Part shown: positions 9,192 through 20,286 of the stretch, piece by piece
Position numbering within the stretch: the stretch's first letter is position 1
How the letters are laid out: each line of letters opens with the position of its first letter
Source of the DNA: Mycobacterium arosiense ATCC BAA-1401 = DSM 45069
GTDB lineage: Bacteria; Actinomycetota; Actinomycetes; Mycobacteriales; Mycobacteriaceae
Reading direction: 5' to 3'
Length of the DNA stretch: 64,000 bases
Assembly: GCF_002086125.1 (NCBI RefSeq)
Contig: NZ_MVHG01000006.1
Coordinates: forward strand, 62,001-126,000
Notes under the pieces: generated by a model
Databases searched by the model: none
What the model was told of the DNA's origin: nothing
What the model saw: the letters and a program-made list of their open reading frames with translations, nothing else
Made by a program: the position numbers and the translations under genes

Positions 9192-10286
9192 GTGACCGAG
9201 CCGACGCGCGCGAAGCTGGCCGACGGTCGTGAGCTGCTGTTCTTCGCGCTGCCGGGGCATCGCCCGGCGCCGGTCGAAGATCGCCGGCCGCTGCCGGCGC
9301 GTGACCCCGAGCAGTCGCAGCTGCGGTTCGACCGGTCCACGGGGCAGTGGGTGATCATCGCGGCGTTGCGCCAGGACCGCACCTACAAGCCACCCGCGGA
9401 CCAGTGCCCGCTGTGCCCGGGCCCGACCGGGCTGACCAGTGAGGTGCCCGCCCCGAACTACGACGTCGTCGTCTTCGAGAACCGATTCCCCAGCCTGTCC
9501 GGCGCGCCGCCGTCGTCGCCGGCCTCGCCGCCCGTGCCCGCCGGCGACGGCTTTGCGGCCGCGCCCGGGCACGGCCGCTGCGAAGTGATCTGCTTTGCCG
9601 CCGACCACACCGGATCCGTCGCCCAGCTCGAGCCGGCGCACGCGCGGCTGGTCGTCGAGGCGTGGCGGCATCGCACCGCCGACCTGATGGCCACACCGGG
9701 TATCGAGCAGGTGTTCTGCTTCGAGAACCGCGGCGAGGAAATCGGGGTGACGTTGACCCACCCGCACGGTCAGATCTACGGCTACCCCTATCTGACGCCG
9801 CGCACCGCCGCCATGCTGGAGCAGGCCCGTCTGCATCGAAAACGGCACGGCGGCAACCTGTTCGGCGATCTGTTGGCCCGGGAGGTCGACGACGGCAGCC
9901 GCGTCATCGCGCGCAACGAGCTGTTCACCGCGTTCGTGCCGTTCGCGGCGCGCTGGCCGGTGGAGGTGCACATTTACCCGAATAGGTTCGTGCGCAACCT
10001 GACCGAACTCACCGAGGACGAATCCGGCGCATTCGTAGACGTGTACCTCGACGTGCTCAAGCGGTTCGACCGGCTGTATTCCACGCCGCTGCCCTATATT
10101 TCGGCGCTGCATCAGTACGCCGACACCGCGGCCCAGGCCGAGGGCTATTTCCACGTCGAATTGATGTCCATCCGGCGCAGCGCCACCAAGCTGAAGTACC
10201 TGGCGGCCTCCGAATCGGCGATGGATGCCTTCATCGGTGACGTCACGCCGGAAAGCGTGGCCCGGTGGCTGCGCGAACTGCGATGA
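9192..10286 (+). CDS. galT: Galactose-1-phosphate uridylyltransferase
   Basis: 364 residues from GTG 9192. GalT exchanges UMP between UDP-glucose and galactose-1-phosphate in the Leloir pathway. The HIT-like active site [15 protein letters not shown] lies near residue 195. The N-terminal zinc-ligand region QCPLCPGP (near 73) and [10 protein letters not shown] (near 94) are typical. The stop overlaps the galK start (ATGA), so the two are translationally coupled. The gene reads through without interruption, whereas in M. tuberculosis it is annotated as two pieces (galTa and galTb). An upstream ATG at 9039 would overlap the divergent FUSC gene and adds unconserved sequence. Confidence 0.92.
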   Translation: MTEPTRAKLADGRELLFFALPGHRPAPVEDRRPLPARDPEQSQLRFDRSTGQWVIIAALRQDRTYKPPADQCPLCPGPTGLTSEVPAPNYDVVVFENRFPSLSGAPPSSPASPPVPAGDGFAAAPGHGRCEVICFAADHTGSVAQLEPAHARLVVEAWRHRTADLMATPGIEQVFCFENRGEEIGVTLTHPHGQIYGYPYLTPRTAAMLEQARLHRKRHGGNLFGDLLAREVDDGSRVIARNELFTAFVPFAARWPVEVHIYPNRFVRNLTELTEDESGAFVDVYLDVLKRFDRLYSTPLPYISALHQYADTAAQAEGYFHVELMSIRRSATKLKYLAASESAMDAFIGDVTPESVARWLRELR

Positions 10287-11371
10287 CCGTTCGCTACGCC
10301 GCCCCGGGCCGGATCAACCTGATCGGCGAACACACCGACTACAACCTGGGTTTCGCGCTGCCCATCGCGCTACCACAGCGCACCACCGCGACGTTCACGC
10401 CCGCCGACGAAGACACGATCACCGTCGCCAGCGACCGCGCCGGTGCCCCGGTGCGCATTCGGATCGGCACCGTTCCGGGCGAGGTGGCCGGCTGGGCGGC
10501 CTACGTGGCGGGGGTGATCTGGGCGCTGCGCCAGGACGGGCACCCCGTGCCCGGCGGCACCATGTTGATCACCAGCGACGTGCGCATGGGCTCGGGTCTG
10601 TCATCGTCGGCGGCGCTGGAATGCGCGGCGCTGGGTGCGATTGTGTCGGCCGCGGATGTTCGCATCGACGCCAGGGAACGGGCCCGGCTGGCCCAGCGCG
10701 CCGAAAACGAATATGTCGGCGCGCCAACGGGTTTGCTCGACCAGCTCGCCGCGCTCTTCGGCCGGGAGGCGACGGCGGTGCTGATCGACTTCGCCGACCT
10801 CGCCGTCACACCGGTGGTTTTCGACCCGGCCACCGCGGGCCTCGCGCTGTTGTTGATCGACTCCCGGCAGCGCCACAGCCACGCCGGCGGCGACTACGCG
10901 GCGCGGCGCGCGTCGTGCGAGCGGGCGGCGGCCGACCTGTCGGCTTCGTCGCTGCGTGAGGTCGCCGATCGCGGGCCCGTCGACTTGACCGCCGTGCGCG
11001 ATCCCGTCGACGCCCGCCGCGCTCGCCACGTGCTGACCGAAAGCCAGCGGGTCATCGATTGCGTTGCGGCGCTGCGTAATTCCGACTACCACGCGGCCGG
11101 GCAAATCTTCACCGCCTCGCACGCGTCCATGCGTGACGACTTCGGCATCACCACCGAACGCATCGACGTGATCGCCGACACCGCGGTGCGCGCGGGGGCG
11201 CTGGGGGCACGCATGACCGGCGGCGGCTTCGGCGGCTGCGTGATCGCGCTGGTGCCCCGCGGCCGCGCGGATGCGGTCGGCGAGGCGGTGCGACGCGCCG
11301 CGGTCGCGGCCGGTTTCGAACAGCCCTTGGTCGCCCGAACCCGCGCGGGTGCGGGCGCGGGACCCGCGTGA
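10283..11371 (+). CDS. galK: Galactokinase
   Basis: 362 residues of the GHMP kinase family, phosphorylating galactose with ATP. The galactokinase signature [19 protein letters not shown] is at the N-terminus, the ATP loop [12 protein letters not shown] near 107, and the third GHMP motif [13 protein letters not shown] near 312. ATG 10283 overlaps the galT stop by 4 nt. The downstream Mut7-C gene starts with a GTG that overlaps the galK stop (GTGA), so all three genes probably form one coupled transcript. Confidence 0.93.
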   Translation: MTVRYAAPGRINLIGEHTDYNLGFALPIALPQRTTATFTPADEDTITVASDRAGAPVRIRIGTVPGEVAGWAAYVAGVIWALRQDGHPVPGGTMLITSDVRMGSGLSSSAALECAALGAIVSAADVRIDARERARLAQRAENEYVGAPTGLLDQLAALFGREATAVLIDFADLAVTPVVFDPATAGLALLLIDSRQRHSHAGGDYAARRASCERAAADLSASSLREVADRGPVDLTAVRDPVDARRARHVLTESQRVIDCVAALRNSDYHAAGQIFTASHASMRDDFGITTERIDVIADTAVRAGALGARMTGGGFGGCVIALVPRGRADAVGEAVRRAAVAAGFEQPLVARTRAGAGAGPA

Positions 11372-12123
11372 GCGAGCCGACCGGCTACGTCGAAGTTCGG
11401 GCATACGCCGAACTCAATGACTTCGTCGCGGCGCCGTTGCGCGGGCAGACCGTGCGCCGCCCGTTCAAACCCCACCAAAGCGTCAAAGACGTGTTGGAGG
11501 CGATGGGAATTCCGCACACCGAGGTCGACCTCATCCTGGTCAACGATGTGGCCCGGGGGTTCGATCACCGCCCGGCCTTCGGTGACCGCATCGCCGCCTA
11601 TCCGGTGTTCGAGGCGCTCGACATCGGCCCAATCGGCAGGCTTCGGCCCGTGCCGTTGCGTGATCCGCGCTTTGTCGTCGACGTCAACCTCGGCCGGCTC
11701 GCCTGGCTACTGCGGCTGTTCGGGTTCGACGTGTGGTGGTCCAACGATGCCGATGACCAGACGCTGGCCGAGATCAGCGGCGCGCAGCGACGCATCCTGC
11801 TGACCCGCGACCGCGGCTTGTTGAAGCGCCGCGCCGTCACCCATGGGCTGTTTGTTCGCCCCGACGACCCGGAGGAGCAGGCGGTCGCCGTCATGCGCCG
11901 GCTCGATTTGCAGCGACTGCTGGCGCCGCTGAGCCGGTGTGTGCGCTGCAACGGAATGTTGGCTCCGGTCGCCAAAAAGGACGTGATCGATCAGCTGGAG
12001 CCGCTGACCCGCGAGCACTACGACGACTTCAGTCGGTGCGCGCAATGCGGCCGGATCTATTGGCCCGGATCGCATCACGCGAAGTTGGTCGACCTCGTCG
12101 AACGGCTGCGGCGGCGGATCTAA
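11368..12123 (+). CDS. Mut7-C RNase-domain protein with N-terminal ubiquitin-like fold
   Basis: 251 residues. The N-terminal ~85 residues resemble the beta-grasp ThiS/MoaD-like domain that often precedes Mut7-C ([14 protein letters not shown], then [20 protein letters not shown]). The rest is a Mut7-C (DUF82) PIN-like RNase domain: [20 protein letters not shown] near 92, [13 protein letters not shown] near 142, and a C-terminal zinc ribbon with CVRCNG and [13 protein letters not shown]. The likely role is RNA cleavage, with unknown target. It is coupled to galK by GTGA overlap, although no link between RNA cleavage and galactose use is known to me. Confidence 0.8.
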   Translation: MSEPTGYVEVRAYAELNDFVAAPLRGQTVRRPFKPHQSVKDVLEAMGIPHTEVDLILVNDVARGFDHRPAFGDRIAAYPVFEALDIGPIGRLRPVPLRDPRFVVDVNLGRLAWLLRLFGFDVWWSNDADDQTLAEISGAQRRILLTRDRGLLKRRAVTHGLFVRPDDPEEQAVAVMRRLDLQRLLAPLSRCVRCNGMLAPVAKKDVIDQLEPLTREHYDDFSRCAQCGRIYWPGSHHAKLVDLVERLRRRI

Positions 12124-12308
12124 CGCGCAAACTTACTCGTCCGGCAATTTTTCACATTCCGGGCATGACCCCCGGTCGGAAAATGTAACCTAACCGCCAT
12201 GGGCGTATCCCACTCCTGCATGTGCAGTGCCGGTCTTCCCGCCGGGGCGGTAGCGATCCAGCTGCGATCGCTACCGAATTCTGCCGCCCACAACGCGAAA
12301 CGTCAGCC

Positions 12309-12989
12309 GTGGATTGGCAATTAGACAGCCAAGCCGCGGCGATCGAGCGGGGCCTGGCCGGCGCGACCCCGCAATGCGCGGGCTGGTTCCGCTTCTACTT
12401 CGAAGGCCACCGCTGGGTATGGTCCGACCAGGTTCAGCGCATGCACGGGTACCGGCCCGGCACCGTGACACCCACCACGGAACTGGTGCTGTCGCACAAG
12501 CATCCGGCCGATCGTCCCCAGGTGGCCGACGGCATCAACGACATGATCAGGCGTCGTCAGGCATTCAGCACACGGCATCGCATCGTGGACACCGCCGGCA
12601 TGATCCACCACGTCTTGGTGGTGGGCGACCGATTCTGCGATGACGACGGCAACGTCGTCGGGACGCATGGCTTCTACATCGAAATCACGCCGACGCCCGC
12701 CCGCAGCCGCGAGGAATCCATCAGCGCGAAGGTCGCCGAAATCGCCGGGCGCCGCGGCGTGATCGAGCGGACCAAGGGCATGCTGATGCTGATCTACGGC
12801 ATCGACGAAGACGCCGCGTTCAACATGCTCAAAACGCTGTCCCAATCGGGAAACACGAAGCTCGGGCTGCTCGCCCAACGGATCGCCGAGGACTTCTCGG
12901 CACTGGGCAAAGAGGTCATCACCGCGCGCTCGCGGTTCGACCGGCGCCTGCGAAGCGCCCACCTGCGTGCGCCCGACGAGGCCACCTGA
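12309..12989 (+). CDS. PAS-ANTAR RNA-binding regulator
   Basis: 226 residues from GTG 12309. The N-terminal half (about 15-135) is a PAS domain: FYFEGHRWVWSDQVQRMHGY, then HPADRP, then THGFYIEITP. The C-terminal ANTAR domain (about 145-205) has RRGVIERTKGMLMLIYGIDE and AFNMLKTLSQSGNTKL. It probably senses a ligand or redox state and binds RNA hairpins to relieve termination. An in-frame ATG at 12222 would add 29 residues outside the PAS fold. It is the fourth ANTAR protein in the first 13 kb, but lies away from the GAF-ANTAR group. Confidence 0.8.
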   Translation: MDWQLDSQAAAIERGLAGATPQCAGWFRFYFEGHRWVWSDQVQRMHGYRPGTVTPTTELVLSHKHPADRPQVADGINDMIRRRQAFSTRHRIVDTAGMIHHVLVVGDRFCDDDGNVVGTHGFYIEITPTPARSREESISAKVAEIAGRRGVIERTKGMLMLIYGIDEDAAFNMLKTLSQSGNTKLGLLAQRIAEDFSALGKEVITARSRFDRRLRSAHLRAPDEAT

Positions 12990-13176
12990 GCGGTGCGGCG
13001 CTATGGTGCCGTCGATCACCTGGGCGCTCACGTGGCAGACGACGACGTCGTCCAATGTCCCGAAAACCGGGCCGGTACCATGGACTTTTTGGCGGCAGCC
13101 CCTCGCGCGCCAATAGTTATCCAATTCGCTGGCCGAAACACCACGCGAATACCGCATTTTCCAGTCGTTTTCGGAG

Positions 13177-13182
13177 TATTAG
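13177..13182 (+). promoter_or_regulatory. Candidate -10 box for a leaderless GH92 transcript
   Basis: TATTAG ends 6 nt before the ATG at 13189, the spacing expected if transcription begins at the A of the start codon. No Shine-Dalgarno sequence fits in that gap. Leaderless mRNAs are common in mycobacteria. This is an inference from spacing. Confidence 0.4.
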
Positions 13183-13188
13183 ACAGGT

Positions 13189-15822
13189 ATGCGGTCGCGG
13201 CGGGCCCTCATTGCGGTCATGGCGGCGTCGGCTGTCTTCATGGTCTTCATCGCCGCGGCCCCACCCAAGGGATACGACGGCCCGCCGGTGTTCGTGGCGA
13301 ATCCGGTCGACCACGTTGTCACGCTCATCGGCACCGGGACGGGTGGCGAGACGGTGGGGGAGATCAACAATTTCCCGGGCGCCACCGTCCCCTTCGGGAT
13401 GGTGCAGTACTCGCCGGACACCGTGGGCAACTACGCCGGTTACAACTACGACAACCCGCGCGTCACCGGCTTCAGCATGACCCACGCATCGGTGGGATGC
13501 GCTGCGTTCGGCGACATCTCGATGCTGCCGGTCACCGGCGGGATCGGTCCGCAACCCTGGAACACCGCCGAGAGCATCGCCCACGACGACAGCGAGCAGG
13601 GTGTGCCCGGCTATTACACCGTGCGGTTCCCCGGCACCGGGGTGAAAGCGGAACTCACCGCGACCCCGCACACGGGCGTCGGCCGGTTCAGCTACCCGCG
13701 CAACGGCCGGCCCGCGCTGCTCCAGGTGCGCTCGGGGTCGTCGCTGGCGGGCAACTCGCGCGCGACCATCCAGATCGGGGAGGACAACACCACGATCACC
13801 GGATGGGCCACCAGCGGGGGGTTCTGCGACAAACCGAACGCCTACACGGTGTATTTCGCGATGAAATTCGACCAGCCCTTCACCGCCTTCGGGTCCTGGG
13901 ATGGCAGTGCCGTCTACGCCGGCGCTCGCAGCGCCAACGCGCCGTACAGCGGCGGATATGTCGAATTCCCGGCCGGCTCGACGCTCGAGGTGCGAACCGC
14001 CATCTCCTACGTCGGGATCGAGGGGGCGCGGGCAAACCTGGTGGCCGAGAACACGGCGGGGTTCGACGACGTTCGCGGCGCCGCATCACGCGAATGGAAC
14101 GCCGCGCTGTCTCGCGTGTCGGTGGCCGGCCGCAACGTCGACGATCTGACCACCTTCTACACCTCCCTGTACCGATCGCTGTTGCACCCCAACATGTTCA
14201 ACGACGCCGACGGACGCTACGTCGGGTTCGACGGCTCCATCCACACGGTCACCGCCGGGCACACGCAATACGCCAACTTCTCCGACTGGGACACCTACCG
14301 ATGCCTGGCGGCGCTGCAGGCGTTGCTGTTTCCGGAGCGGGCCAGCGACATGGCCCAATCTCTGGTGAACGACGCCGAGCAGAGCGGCGCCCTACCGCGC
14401 TGGGCGTTCGCCAACGCCGCGACCGGGGAGATGAGCGGCGACAGCGTGACCCCGCTCATCGCGAACCTGAACACGTTCGGGGCCAGAGACTTCGACACCA
14501 AAACGGCGTTGCGCTACATGGTGGACGGGGCGACCAAAGGCGGTGTGGGCCTGGCGGGCTACATCGAGCGCCGCGGCATCGGCACCTACCTGCGGCTCGG
14601 GTATGCGCCGTTCACGTTGGAGTTCGGCCGCAACGGCTGGATCGCCGACGCGTCGATCACCCTCGAGTGGTCGATCGACGACTTCGCCATTTCCCGATTC
14701 GCCGACTCGCTGGGCGACGCCGCGACCGCCGCCGAATTCGCGAACCGGGCACAGTATTGGCAGAACCTGTTCAACCCCACCACGCGATACATCTTGCCGC
14801 GCAGCTGGACCGGCTTCTTCCGCCCCGGGCCCGGGGTTGTAGTGGCGCCGGAGAACTTCGGCCAGGTCGGCTATGACGAGGGCAATGCCGAACAGTACGT
14901 CTGGTCGGTGCCGCACAACGTGGCGGGACTGGTGACCGCGCTCGGCGGCCGCGCGGCCGTGGCCGACCGGCTCGACCGCTTCACCGACAAGCTCAACGTC
15001 GGCCCCAACCAGCCCTACCTGTGGGCCGGCAACGAACTGAGTTTCGGTGTGCCGTGGCTGTACAACTACATCGGTCAACCGTGGAAGACCCAGCGCACCG
15101 TCGACCGGGTGCGCGGGCTCTTCGCCCCGACCGCCGACGGTGAGCCGGGCAACGATGACCTGGGCGCGCTGGCCAGCTGGTACGTGTGGGCGGCGATGGG
15201 GCTCTACCCGGCCACGCCGGGAACGCCGATCCTCACGGTGGGCGCGCCGCTGTTCGACCGCGTCGCCATCACGCTGCCGGCGAACAAATCCATCCGGATC
15301 TTTGCCCCGGGCGCCTCCGGACCGCACCACCTCAAATTCATCAGTGGCTTGAGGGTCGACGGTCAGGCCACCGACCACACGGCGCTGCCCGAGTCGATCA
15401 TCCGCACCGGCGGCACGCTGGCGTACTCGCTTGCGGCCTATCCCGACAAGCGTTGGGGAACAGCACAATCCGATGCGCCACCGTCGTTCGGGGCGGGCGG
15501 CTCGGCGGTGGCCGTCAACGTTGCTCAACCCGTCGTCACGATCGCGCCCGGACACACGGGCACCGTCACCGTTGATGCGCAACGCATGACCGACACCGCC
15601 GACGGCTACGCCGTCACGGGTACCTCCTCGGACGCCGGCATCGGCGTGCAGCCGGCATCAGGTCACTTCGACGCCGACGGGTCGGCCCGCGTCACCGTTT
15701 CCATCACCGTCGCGCCGTCGGTGCCCGAGGATTACTACCTGGCGTCCTTGACCACAACCGTCGGCCAAAGCCGGCGCACCTTAACGGTTCTCGTGGTCGC
15801 ACAGGCCGATTCCGAGAACTAG
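13189..15822 (+). CDS. Exported GH92 alpha-1,2-mannosidase
   Basis: 877 residues, corresponding in my recollection to Rv0584. Residues 1-25 are a signal peptide ([20 protein letters not shown], then AAAPP). GH92 hallmarks follow: [20 protein letters not shown] near 60, [10 protein letters not shown] near 97, [15 protein letters not shown] near 563 with the catalytic-region Glu, and the [20 protein letters not shown] stretch near 655. The C-terminal ~100 residues look like an extra beta-rich domain. GH92 enzymes are calcium-dependent exo-mannosidases. In mycobacteria, mannose-capped lipoglycans are conceivable substrates, but this is inference. The gene ends tail to tail with the next one, overlapping by 4 nt. 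Confidence 0.87.
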   Translation: MRSRRALIAVMAASAVFMVFIAAAPPKGYDGPPVFVANPVDHVVTLIGTGTGGETVGEINNFPGATVPFGMVQYSPDTVGNYAGYNYDNPRVTGFSMTHASVGCAAFGDISMLPVTGGIGPQPWNTAESIAHDDSEQGVPGYYTVRFPGTGVKAELTATPHTGVGRFSYPRNGRPALLQVRSGSSLAGNSRATIQIGEDNTTITGWATSGGFCDKPNAYTVYFAMKFDQPFTAFGSWDGSAVYAGARSANAPYSGGYVEFPAGSTLEVRTAISYVGIEGARANLVAENTAGFDDVRGAASREWNAALSRVSVAGRNVDDLTTFYTSLYRSLLHPNMFNDADGRYVGFDGSIHTVTAGHTQYANFSDWDTYRCLAALQALLFPERASDMAQSLVNDAEQSGALPRWAFANAATGEMSGDSVTPLIANLNTFGARDFDTKTALRYMVDGATKGGVGLAGYIERRGIGTYLRLGYAPFTLEFGRNGWIADASITLEWSIDDFAISRFADSLGDAATAAEFANRAQYWQNLFNPTTRYILPRSWTGFFRPGPGVVVAPENFGQVGYDEGNAEQYVWSVPHNVAGLVTALGGRAAVADRLDRFTDKLNVGPNQPYLWAGNELSFGVPWLYNYIGQPWKTQRTVDRVRGLFAPTADGEPGNDDLGALASWYVWAAMGLYPATPGTPILTVGAPLFDRVAITLPANKSIRIFAPGASGPHHLKFISGLRVDGQATDHTALPESIIRTGGTLAYSLAAYPDKRWGTAQSDAPPSFGAGGSAVAVNVAQPVVTIAPGHTGTVTVDAQRMTDTADGYAVTGTSSDAGIGVQPASGHFDADGSARVTVSITVAPSVPEDYYLASLTTTVGQSRRTLTVLVVAQADSEN

Positions 15823-18194
15823 ACCATCTCGTTGGTGGTCAGCCACCGCATCACGGGCCAGCCGACGAAGACCGGCAGCCAGCAGGTGAGCATCCGGTAC
15901 AGCAGGACCGACGGCACGCCGATGGCCGCCGGCACACCGAACGCGGCCAGGCCGCCGATCAGCGCCGCTTCGACGGCCCCGACGCCGCCGGGCGTGGGGG
16001 CCGCGGAGGCCAGCGTGCCGCCGACCATGGTGACCACCGTGACGGCGACGAAAGTCGTTCCGCCGCCGAAGGCTTCGATGCTAGCCCACAGCGCCAGCGC
16101 CGCGCCGAGAGTGGTACCCGCACAGCCCAGCAGGATCAGCGCCAACCGCCGCGGTTCGCGGGCAAGCTTGACCAGATCGGTCACCACCTCGTTCAGCTTG
16201 GGGCGCACCTCGGTCGCCAGCCACTTGCGCAGCGTGGGCACGAACAGGAACGCACCGACGATGCCCAGCGCGATCCCGGCGATCAGATACAGCAGCGTCG
16301 CGCTCGGCACGAAATGCCGCAGGTTCATCGAGGCCCCGGCGGCCGCGCTGAACAGCACCAGCAGCGCGAGGTGGGCGATCACCTGTACCGACTGCTGCAG
16401 GGCCACCGCCGCGGTCGCCCGCATCGCCGACATGCCGCTCTTTTGCAGGAACCGCGTGCTCAGCGCCAGCCCACCGACGCCCGCCGGTGTGGTTGTCGCG
16501 GCAAAGGTGTTGGCCACCTGGGCAATTGACAGCGTCCAGAAGTTCACCATGCCGTCGGCGCAGGCCCACAACGCGGCGGCCGCGCCGACATACGTCAGCG
16601 CCGACACCAGCAGCCCCAGCAGCGCCCACCACCAGTTCGCCGTCCGCAGTTGGGAGAAGAATGTCGGCGCCGTGCTGATGAACGGATACGCGACATAGAC
16701 CAGCGCACCGAAGAGCACCAGCTGCACGATCTGGCTCCGGGTGAACCGGGTGATGGTCTGGGGCTTGATCTGATCGGCGCCGGTTTGGCGTTTGACCTCG
16801 GCCCGCGCGCCGGAAATGACGGTTCCGGCGTCCGGTATGGACCGCCGAAGCAACCGCGGCACAGCGACTTTCGTGAGCCGCCGCGATGCGGAGAGGATGG
16901 TGTCCTTGCCGAACACCTCGATCGCGGCGCGCACCGCGGACTTCGGGTCGTACAGCGCGGACGTCGTCACCAGTAGTTGCGCGATGTCGGATTGCAGTTG
17001 GGCGTCGGTCGCCCCGTATTCGGCGCTGCCGAATCCACCGAACATCACGGTGTCGTCGTCGACCGTGATGTGGTGGCTGCGCAGGTCACCGTGGGCGATC
17101 TGGCGGTCGTTGAGGACCCGCAGCGATTCCCACAGCCGGGCAACGGGAGTCGTCTGCGCGCATTCGTCGATGGGGGTGCCACAAGGGGGCCGGTGCGAGT
17201 ACAGCATCCAGCCCCGGCTCAGCGGCGCGACGGCGACCGTCGCCGTGTTGGCCAGGCCCGCGTCGCCGATCGCGATCGCCATCAGCGCGCGGTGCTCCAC
17301 GGCGCGGCGCATGGAGGTGACCAGGGGCGCGGTTTCGGCGTCGCGCAGCTTCAGCTTCCCCCAGAGCTGGCGCAGCGCTCCGCCGCTGCGCTGATGCGGA
17401 CCGTACAGCTCGATCACCGCCGTGTCGCCGAGATGTTCGCCATCGGCCGAGAGGATCAGCGGGCCACGGCCGGCCGGCCGGACCACGGTGAGCCGCGAGA
17501 CCGCGAAGCCGGCCTTGGCCAGGGCGCGCACCGCGGCGTCCAACGGCACCTCGAGCGCGGGTGTGCCGACGACGAGCACCACCAGCGCGCCGACGACCCA
17601 TCCGACGGCCAAGCCCACCAACGAGCGCGCCGGGACGATGGCGCTGACCACCAGATGGATGGGGACGAAGGCCAGCAGCAGCGCCCACCACCAGTGCCGC
17701 CAGCGCGCCGGCAGCCAGGGACCCGAAACCGTCAGCACCGCCGCCAGCATCCCGATCCACCGCGGGTCGTCGAGCAATTGGGCCGGCAACGTGGTCAGCC
17801 GGTCGAGGGCGTCGAAGTGCCACCGCGGCGCGGCGAGGCCGGTGCCGCTGATCGACAACAACACGATCGCGCTCAGCCCCGCGGTGGCGTAGGCGCCCAG
17901 CAGTTTCCACTGCCCGGCGACGATGAGGCCGATGAGGATCATGAACGGCAACGCCACGATCGCCAATCCGTAGATCAGGTACACCACGTCGGATTGGGTC
18001 GGCGATAAGACGCCGACGATCTGCGAGACGGACTTCTCCAGCGCGATCCACTGCGGGCGGGTGATCACCGACCCCGTGATCACCAGCGCCACGAAGAGCA
18101 AGGCCAGGATCAGCCGCAGGATGTCGTTGGTCCGACGGGTCAATGGCTGCAGCAGGTTGCCGGAAACGATGATGTCGCGCCCGTCAACTCGCAT
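15819..18194 (-). CDS. Membrane protein with kinase-like domain and LPG-synthase/flippase-type membrane module
   Basis: 791 residues from ATG 18194, corresponding in my recollection to Rv0585c. The N-terminal ~225 residues contain several membrane helices. A soluble segment (about 235-445) looks like an APH/RIO-type kinase: [20 protein letters not shown] near 368 mimics the catalytic loop and the following strand, but the metal-binding DFG is GGFGSA and the loop Asn is His, so activity is doubtful. The C-terminal ~300 residues are the UPF0104/LPG_synthase_TM fold with [15 protein letters not shown] and the repeat-like [20 protein letters not shown]. The substrate is unknown. It may act with the convergent mannosidase, but only proximity suggests this. 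An upstream ATG at 18302 adds unconserved residues. Confidence 0.72.
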   Translation of the reverse strand: MRVDGRDIIVSGNLLQPLTRRTNDILRLILALLFVALVITGSVITRPQWIALEKSVSQIVGVLSPTQSDVVYLIYGLAIVALPFMILIGLIVAGQWKLLGAYATAGLSAIVLLSISGTGLAAPRWHFDALDRLTTLPAQLLDDPRWIGMLAAVLTVSGPWLPARWRHWWWALLLAFVPIHLVVSAIVPARSLVGLAVGWVVGALVVLVVGTPALEVPLDAAVRALAKAGFAVSRLTVVRPAGRGPLILSADGEHLGDTAVIELYGPHQRSGGALRQLWGKLKLRDAETAPLVTSMRRAVEHRALMAIAIGDAGLANTATVAVAPLSRGWMLYSHRPPCGTPIDECAQTTPVARLWESLRVLNDRQIAHGDLRSHHITVDDDTVMFGGFGSAEYGATDAQLQSDIAQLLVTTSALYDPKSAVRAAIEVFGKDTILSASRRLTKVAVPRLLRRSIPDAGTVISGARAEVKRQTGADQIKPQTITRFTRSQIVQLVLFGALVYVAYPFISTAPTFFSQLRTANWWWALLGLLVSALTYVGAAAALWACADGMVNFWTLSIAQVANTFAATTTPAGVGGLALSTRFLQKSGMSAMRATAAVALQQSVQVIAHLALLVLFSAAAGASMNLRHFVPSATLLYLIAGIALGIVGAFLFVPTLRKWLATEVRPKLNEVVTDLVKLAREPRRLALILLGCAGTTLGAALALWASIEAFGGGTTFVAVTVVTMVGGTLASAAPTPGGVGAVEAALIGGLAAFGVPAAIGVPSVLLYRMLTCWLPVFVGWPVMRWLTTNEMV

Positions 18195-18363
18195 GTATTG
18201 AGGATCCTTCGGCTTCGCTTCGCACCGCTGAGCCTTGCTTTCGGCCTGCGCAGTGGCCCGCCGACAAGTTAACCCAATACCCGGTTGGTTGACAGCTTGC
18301 ACTCATCCGGCGCGCGTAGGGTCGGGTAGGTAGGTGTGCTAGCGAATTCGGGAAGGCGGCGGC

Positions 18364-19314
18364 GTGGGCAGGACGGACAATGACAGCTGGGAGATCACCG
18401 AAAGCGTGGGCGCGACGGCGCTGGGCGTGGCGGCGGCCCGGGCCGCGGAGACCGACAGTGAGAACCCGTTGATCAGCGATCCGTTCGCGCGGGTGTTCCT
18501 GCGGGCCGCCGGGCCGGGCATGTGGGACTGGTTCGCGGCCCCCAATCTGCCCGCCCGCATCGCCGAGATCGAACCGGACCTGAAGCCGCGGATGCAGGGG
18601 ATGGTCGACTACATGGCCGCGCGGACGGCGTTCTTCGACCAGTTCTTCCTCGATGCGACCGGCGCGGGCGCGCGGCAGGTGGTGATTTTGGCGGCGGGGC
18701 TGGACTCGCGGGCGTGGCGGTTGCCCTGGCCGGACGGCACCACGGTGTACGAGTTGGACCAGCCGCGGGTGCTGGAGTTCAAGGCGTCGACGCTGCGCGA
18801 CAAGGGCGCCGAGCCGACCTGCGAGCTGGTCAGCGTTGCCGTAGACCTGCGTCACGACTGGCCGTCCGCCTTACGGGAGGCCGGATTTGACGCTGACGCG
18901 CCCAGCGTGTGGTCGGCCGAGGGGCTGCTGCCGTTTCTGCCGGCGGCCGCGCAAGAGTCGTTGTTCGAGCGGGTACAGGCGCTGGGCGCGCCGGGCAGCC
19001 GGATTGCGGTCGAGGCGCCCGGTCCCGACTTCCTCGACGAGGGCGCCCGCGCCAGGCAACGCCAGACCATGCAGCGGGTCCGCGACCTGATGGCCGAACT
19101 CGATCCCGAGCGCGACATTCCCGACGTGCAAGACCTGTGGTACTTCGAGGAACGCGAAGACGTGGCCGACTGGCTGGGTCGGCACGGCTGGGACGTGACC
19201 GTGACCCCGGCCCCCGAGCTGATGGCCGGTTACGACCGCAGGCCACCACAAGACGTCGACGACGCCACACCGCAGACGCTGTTCGTGTCTGCGCAGCGGA
19301 CGGGAGGAAACTGA
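18364..19314 (+). CDS. SAM-dependent methyltransferase, TIGR00027/UPF0677 family
   Basis: 316 residues from GTG 18364. This is the large mycobacterial paralogue family annotated as putative SAM-dependent methyltransferases. Diagnostic stretches are [20 protein letters not shown] at the N-terminus, [27 protein letters not shown] (SAM-binding motif I, near 105) and [15 protein letters not shown] near 183. The methyl acceptor is unknown; homologues in other organisms include leucine carboxyl methyltransferases. A second copy follows 2 nt after the stop, so they form a tandem duplicated pair. It is divergent from the membrane protein at 15819-18194. Confidence 0.85.
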   Translation: MGRTDNDSWEITESVGATALGVAAARAAETDSENPLISDPFARVFLRAAGPGMWDWFAAPNLPARIAEIEPDLKPRMQGMVDYMAARTAFFDQFFLDATGAGARQVVILAAGLDSRAWRLPWPDGTTVYELDQPRVLEFKASTLRDKGAEPTCELVSVAVDLRHDWPSALREAGFDADAPSVWSAEGLLPFLPAAAQESLFERVQALGAPGSRIAVEAPGPDFLDEGARARQRQTMQRVRDLMAELDPERDIPDVQDLWYFEEREDVADWLGRHGWDVTVTPAPELMAGYDRRPPQDVDDATPQTLFVSAQRTGGN

Positions 19315-19316
19315 CT

Positions 19317-20264
19317 GTGCCCAGGACGGACAACGACAGCTGGGAGATCACCGAAAGCGTTGGGGCCACCGCGCTGGGGGTGGCCTCGGCTCGCGCAGCG
19401 GAGACCCGCAGCGAAAACCCGTTGATCACGGACCCATTCGCGCAGGTTTTCCTGGATGCCGCCGGGGACGGCGTGTGGAACTGGCATTCCGCGGCGCCGT
19501 TGCCGGACGAGATCATCGAGGCCGAGCCGACGTTGCCGCTGCAGATGCAGTCGATGGTGGGTTACATGGCTTCCCGCACAGCGTTTTTCGACAAGTTCTT
19601 CCTCGAAGCCACCGGAGCCGGCATCCGCCAGGCGGTGATCCTGGCGGCCGGACTGGACGCGCGGTCCTGGCGGTTGCCGTGGCCGGCGGGCACGACGGTC
19701 TACGAGCTCGACCAGACCAAGGTGCTGGACTTCAAGGCGGCCACGTTGGCCGAACACGGGGCGCAGCCCGCCTGCAACCGCGTCGCGGTGCCGGTTGACC
19801 TGCGCCAGGATTGGCCGGCCGCGTTGCGGCGGGCGGGTTTTGACGCCGCCGCGCCCAGCGTCTGGTCGGCCGAGGGACTGATGCCGTATCTGCCGGCGGC
19901 CGCGCAGGACCTACTGTTCGAGCGCATCCAGGGGCTCACGGCGCCCGGCAGCCGGGTCGCCGTGGAGGCCTTGGGTCCGAAGTTCCTCGACCCGCAGGCC
20001 CGCGCCAAGCGCCGCGAGCGGATGGACCGGATCCGCGGGCTGATGGCCGGCGTGGACCCGGATCGTGAGATTCCCCGGACCGACGAGCTCTGGTATTTCG
20101 AGGAACGCGAGGACGTCGGCGAATGGTTCGGTCGCCACGGCTGGGAGGTGACGGTGACACCGACCGACGAATTGATGGCCGGCTATGGGCGTGCGGCGCC
20201 GGAGGAAGTCCGCGACTACGTGCCCAGCAATCTGTTCGTGGCGGCGCAGCGCGCGGCGAGTTAG
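19317..20264 (+). CDS. SAM-dependent methyltransferase, TIGR00027/UPF0677 family (second copy)
   Basis: 315 residues from GTG 19317, preceded by GGGAGGAAA in the tail of the first copy. The N-terminus is nearly identical to that copy ([20 protein letters not shown]), and the motif I ([19 protein letters not shown]) and [16 protein letters not shown] are conserved. The two proteins diverge mainly in the DP-AQVFLD to [11 protein letters not shown] segment and toward the C-terminus, so this is a true duplication that has begun to specialise. The acceptor is unknown. It is cotranscribed with the first copy. Confidence 0.85.
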   Translation: MPRTDNDSWEITESVGATALGVASARAAETRSENPLITDPFAQVFLDAAGDGVWNWHSAAPLPDEIIEAEPTLPLQMQSMVGYMASRTAFFDKFFLEATGAGIRQAVILAAGLDARSWRLPWPAGTTVYELDQTKVLDFKAATLAEHGAQPACNRVAVPVDLRQDWPAALRRAGFDAAAPSVWSAEGLMPYLPAAAQDLLFERIQGLTAPGSRVAVEALGPKFLDPQARAKRRERMDRIRGLMAGVDPDREIPRTDELWYFEEREDVGEWFGRHGWEVTVTPTDELMAGYGRAAPEEVRDYVPSNLFVAAQRAAS

Positions 20265-20286
20265 CGGCTTTAAATCCCTTGTGCCA

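Noticed and set aside
12139-12190. Partial inverted repeat with ACATT and AATGT arms after the Mut7-C gene
   Set aside because: The arms pair poorly with bulges and there is no clear T-run, so I do not call a terminator.
12993-14876. Open frame of 627 codons overlapping the GH92 gene
   Set aside because: It is an Arg- and Gly-rich shifted frame of the mannosidase without recognisable domains.
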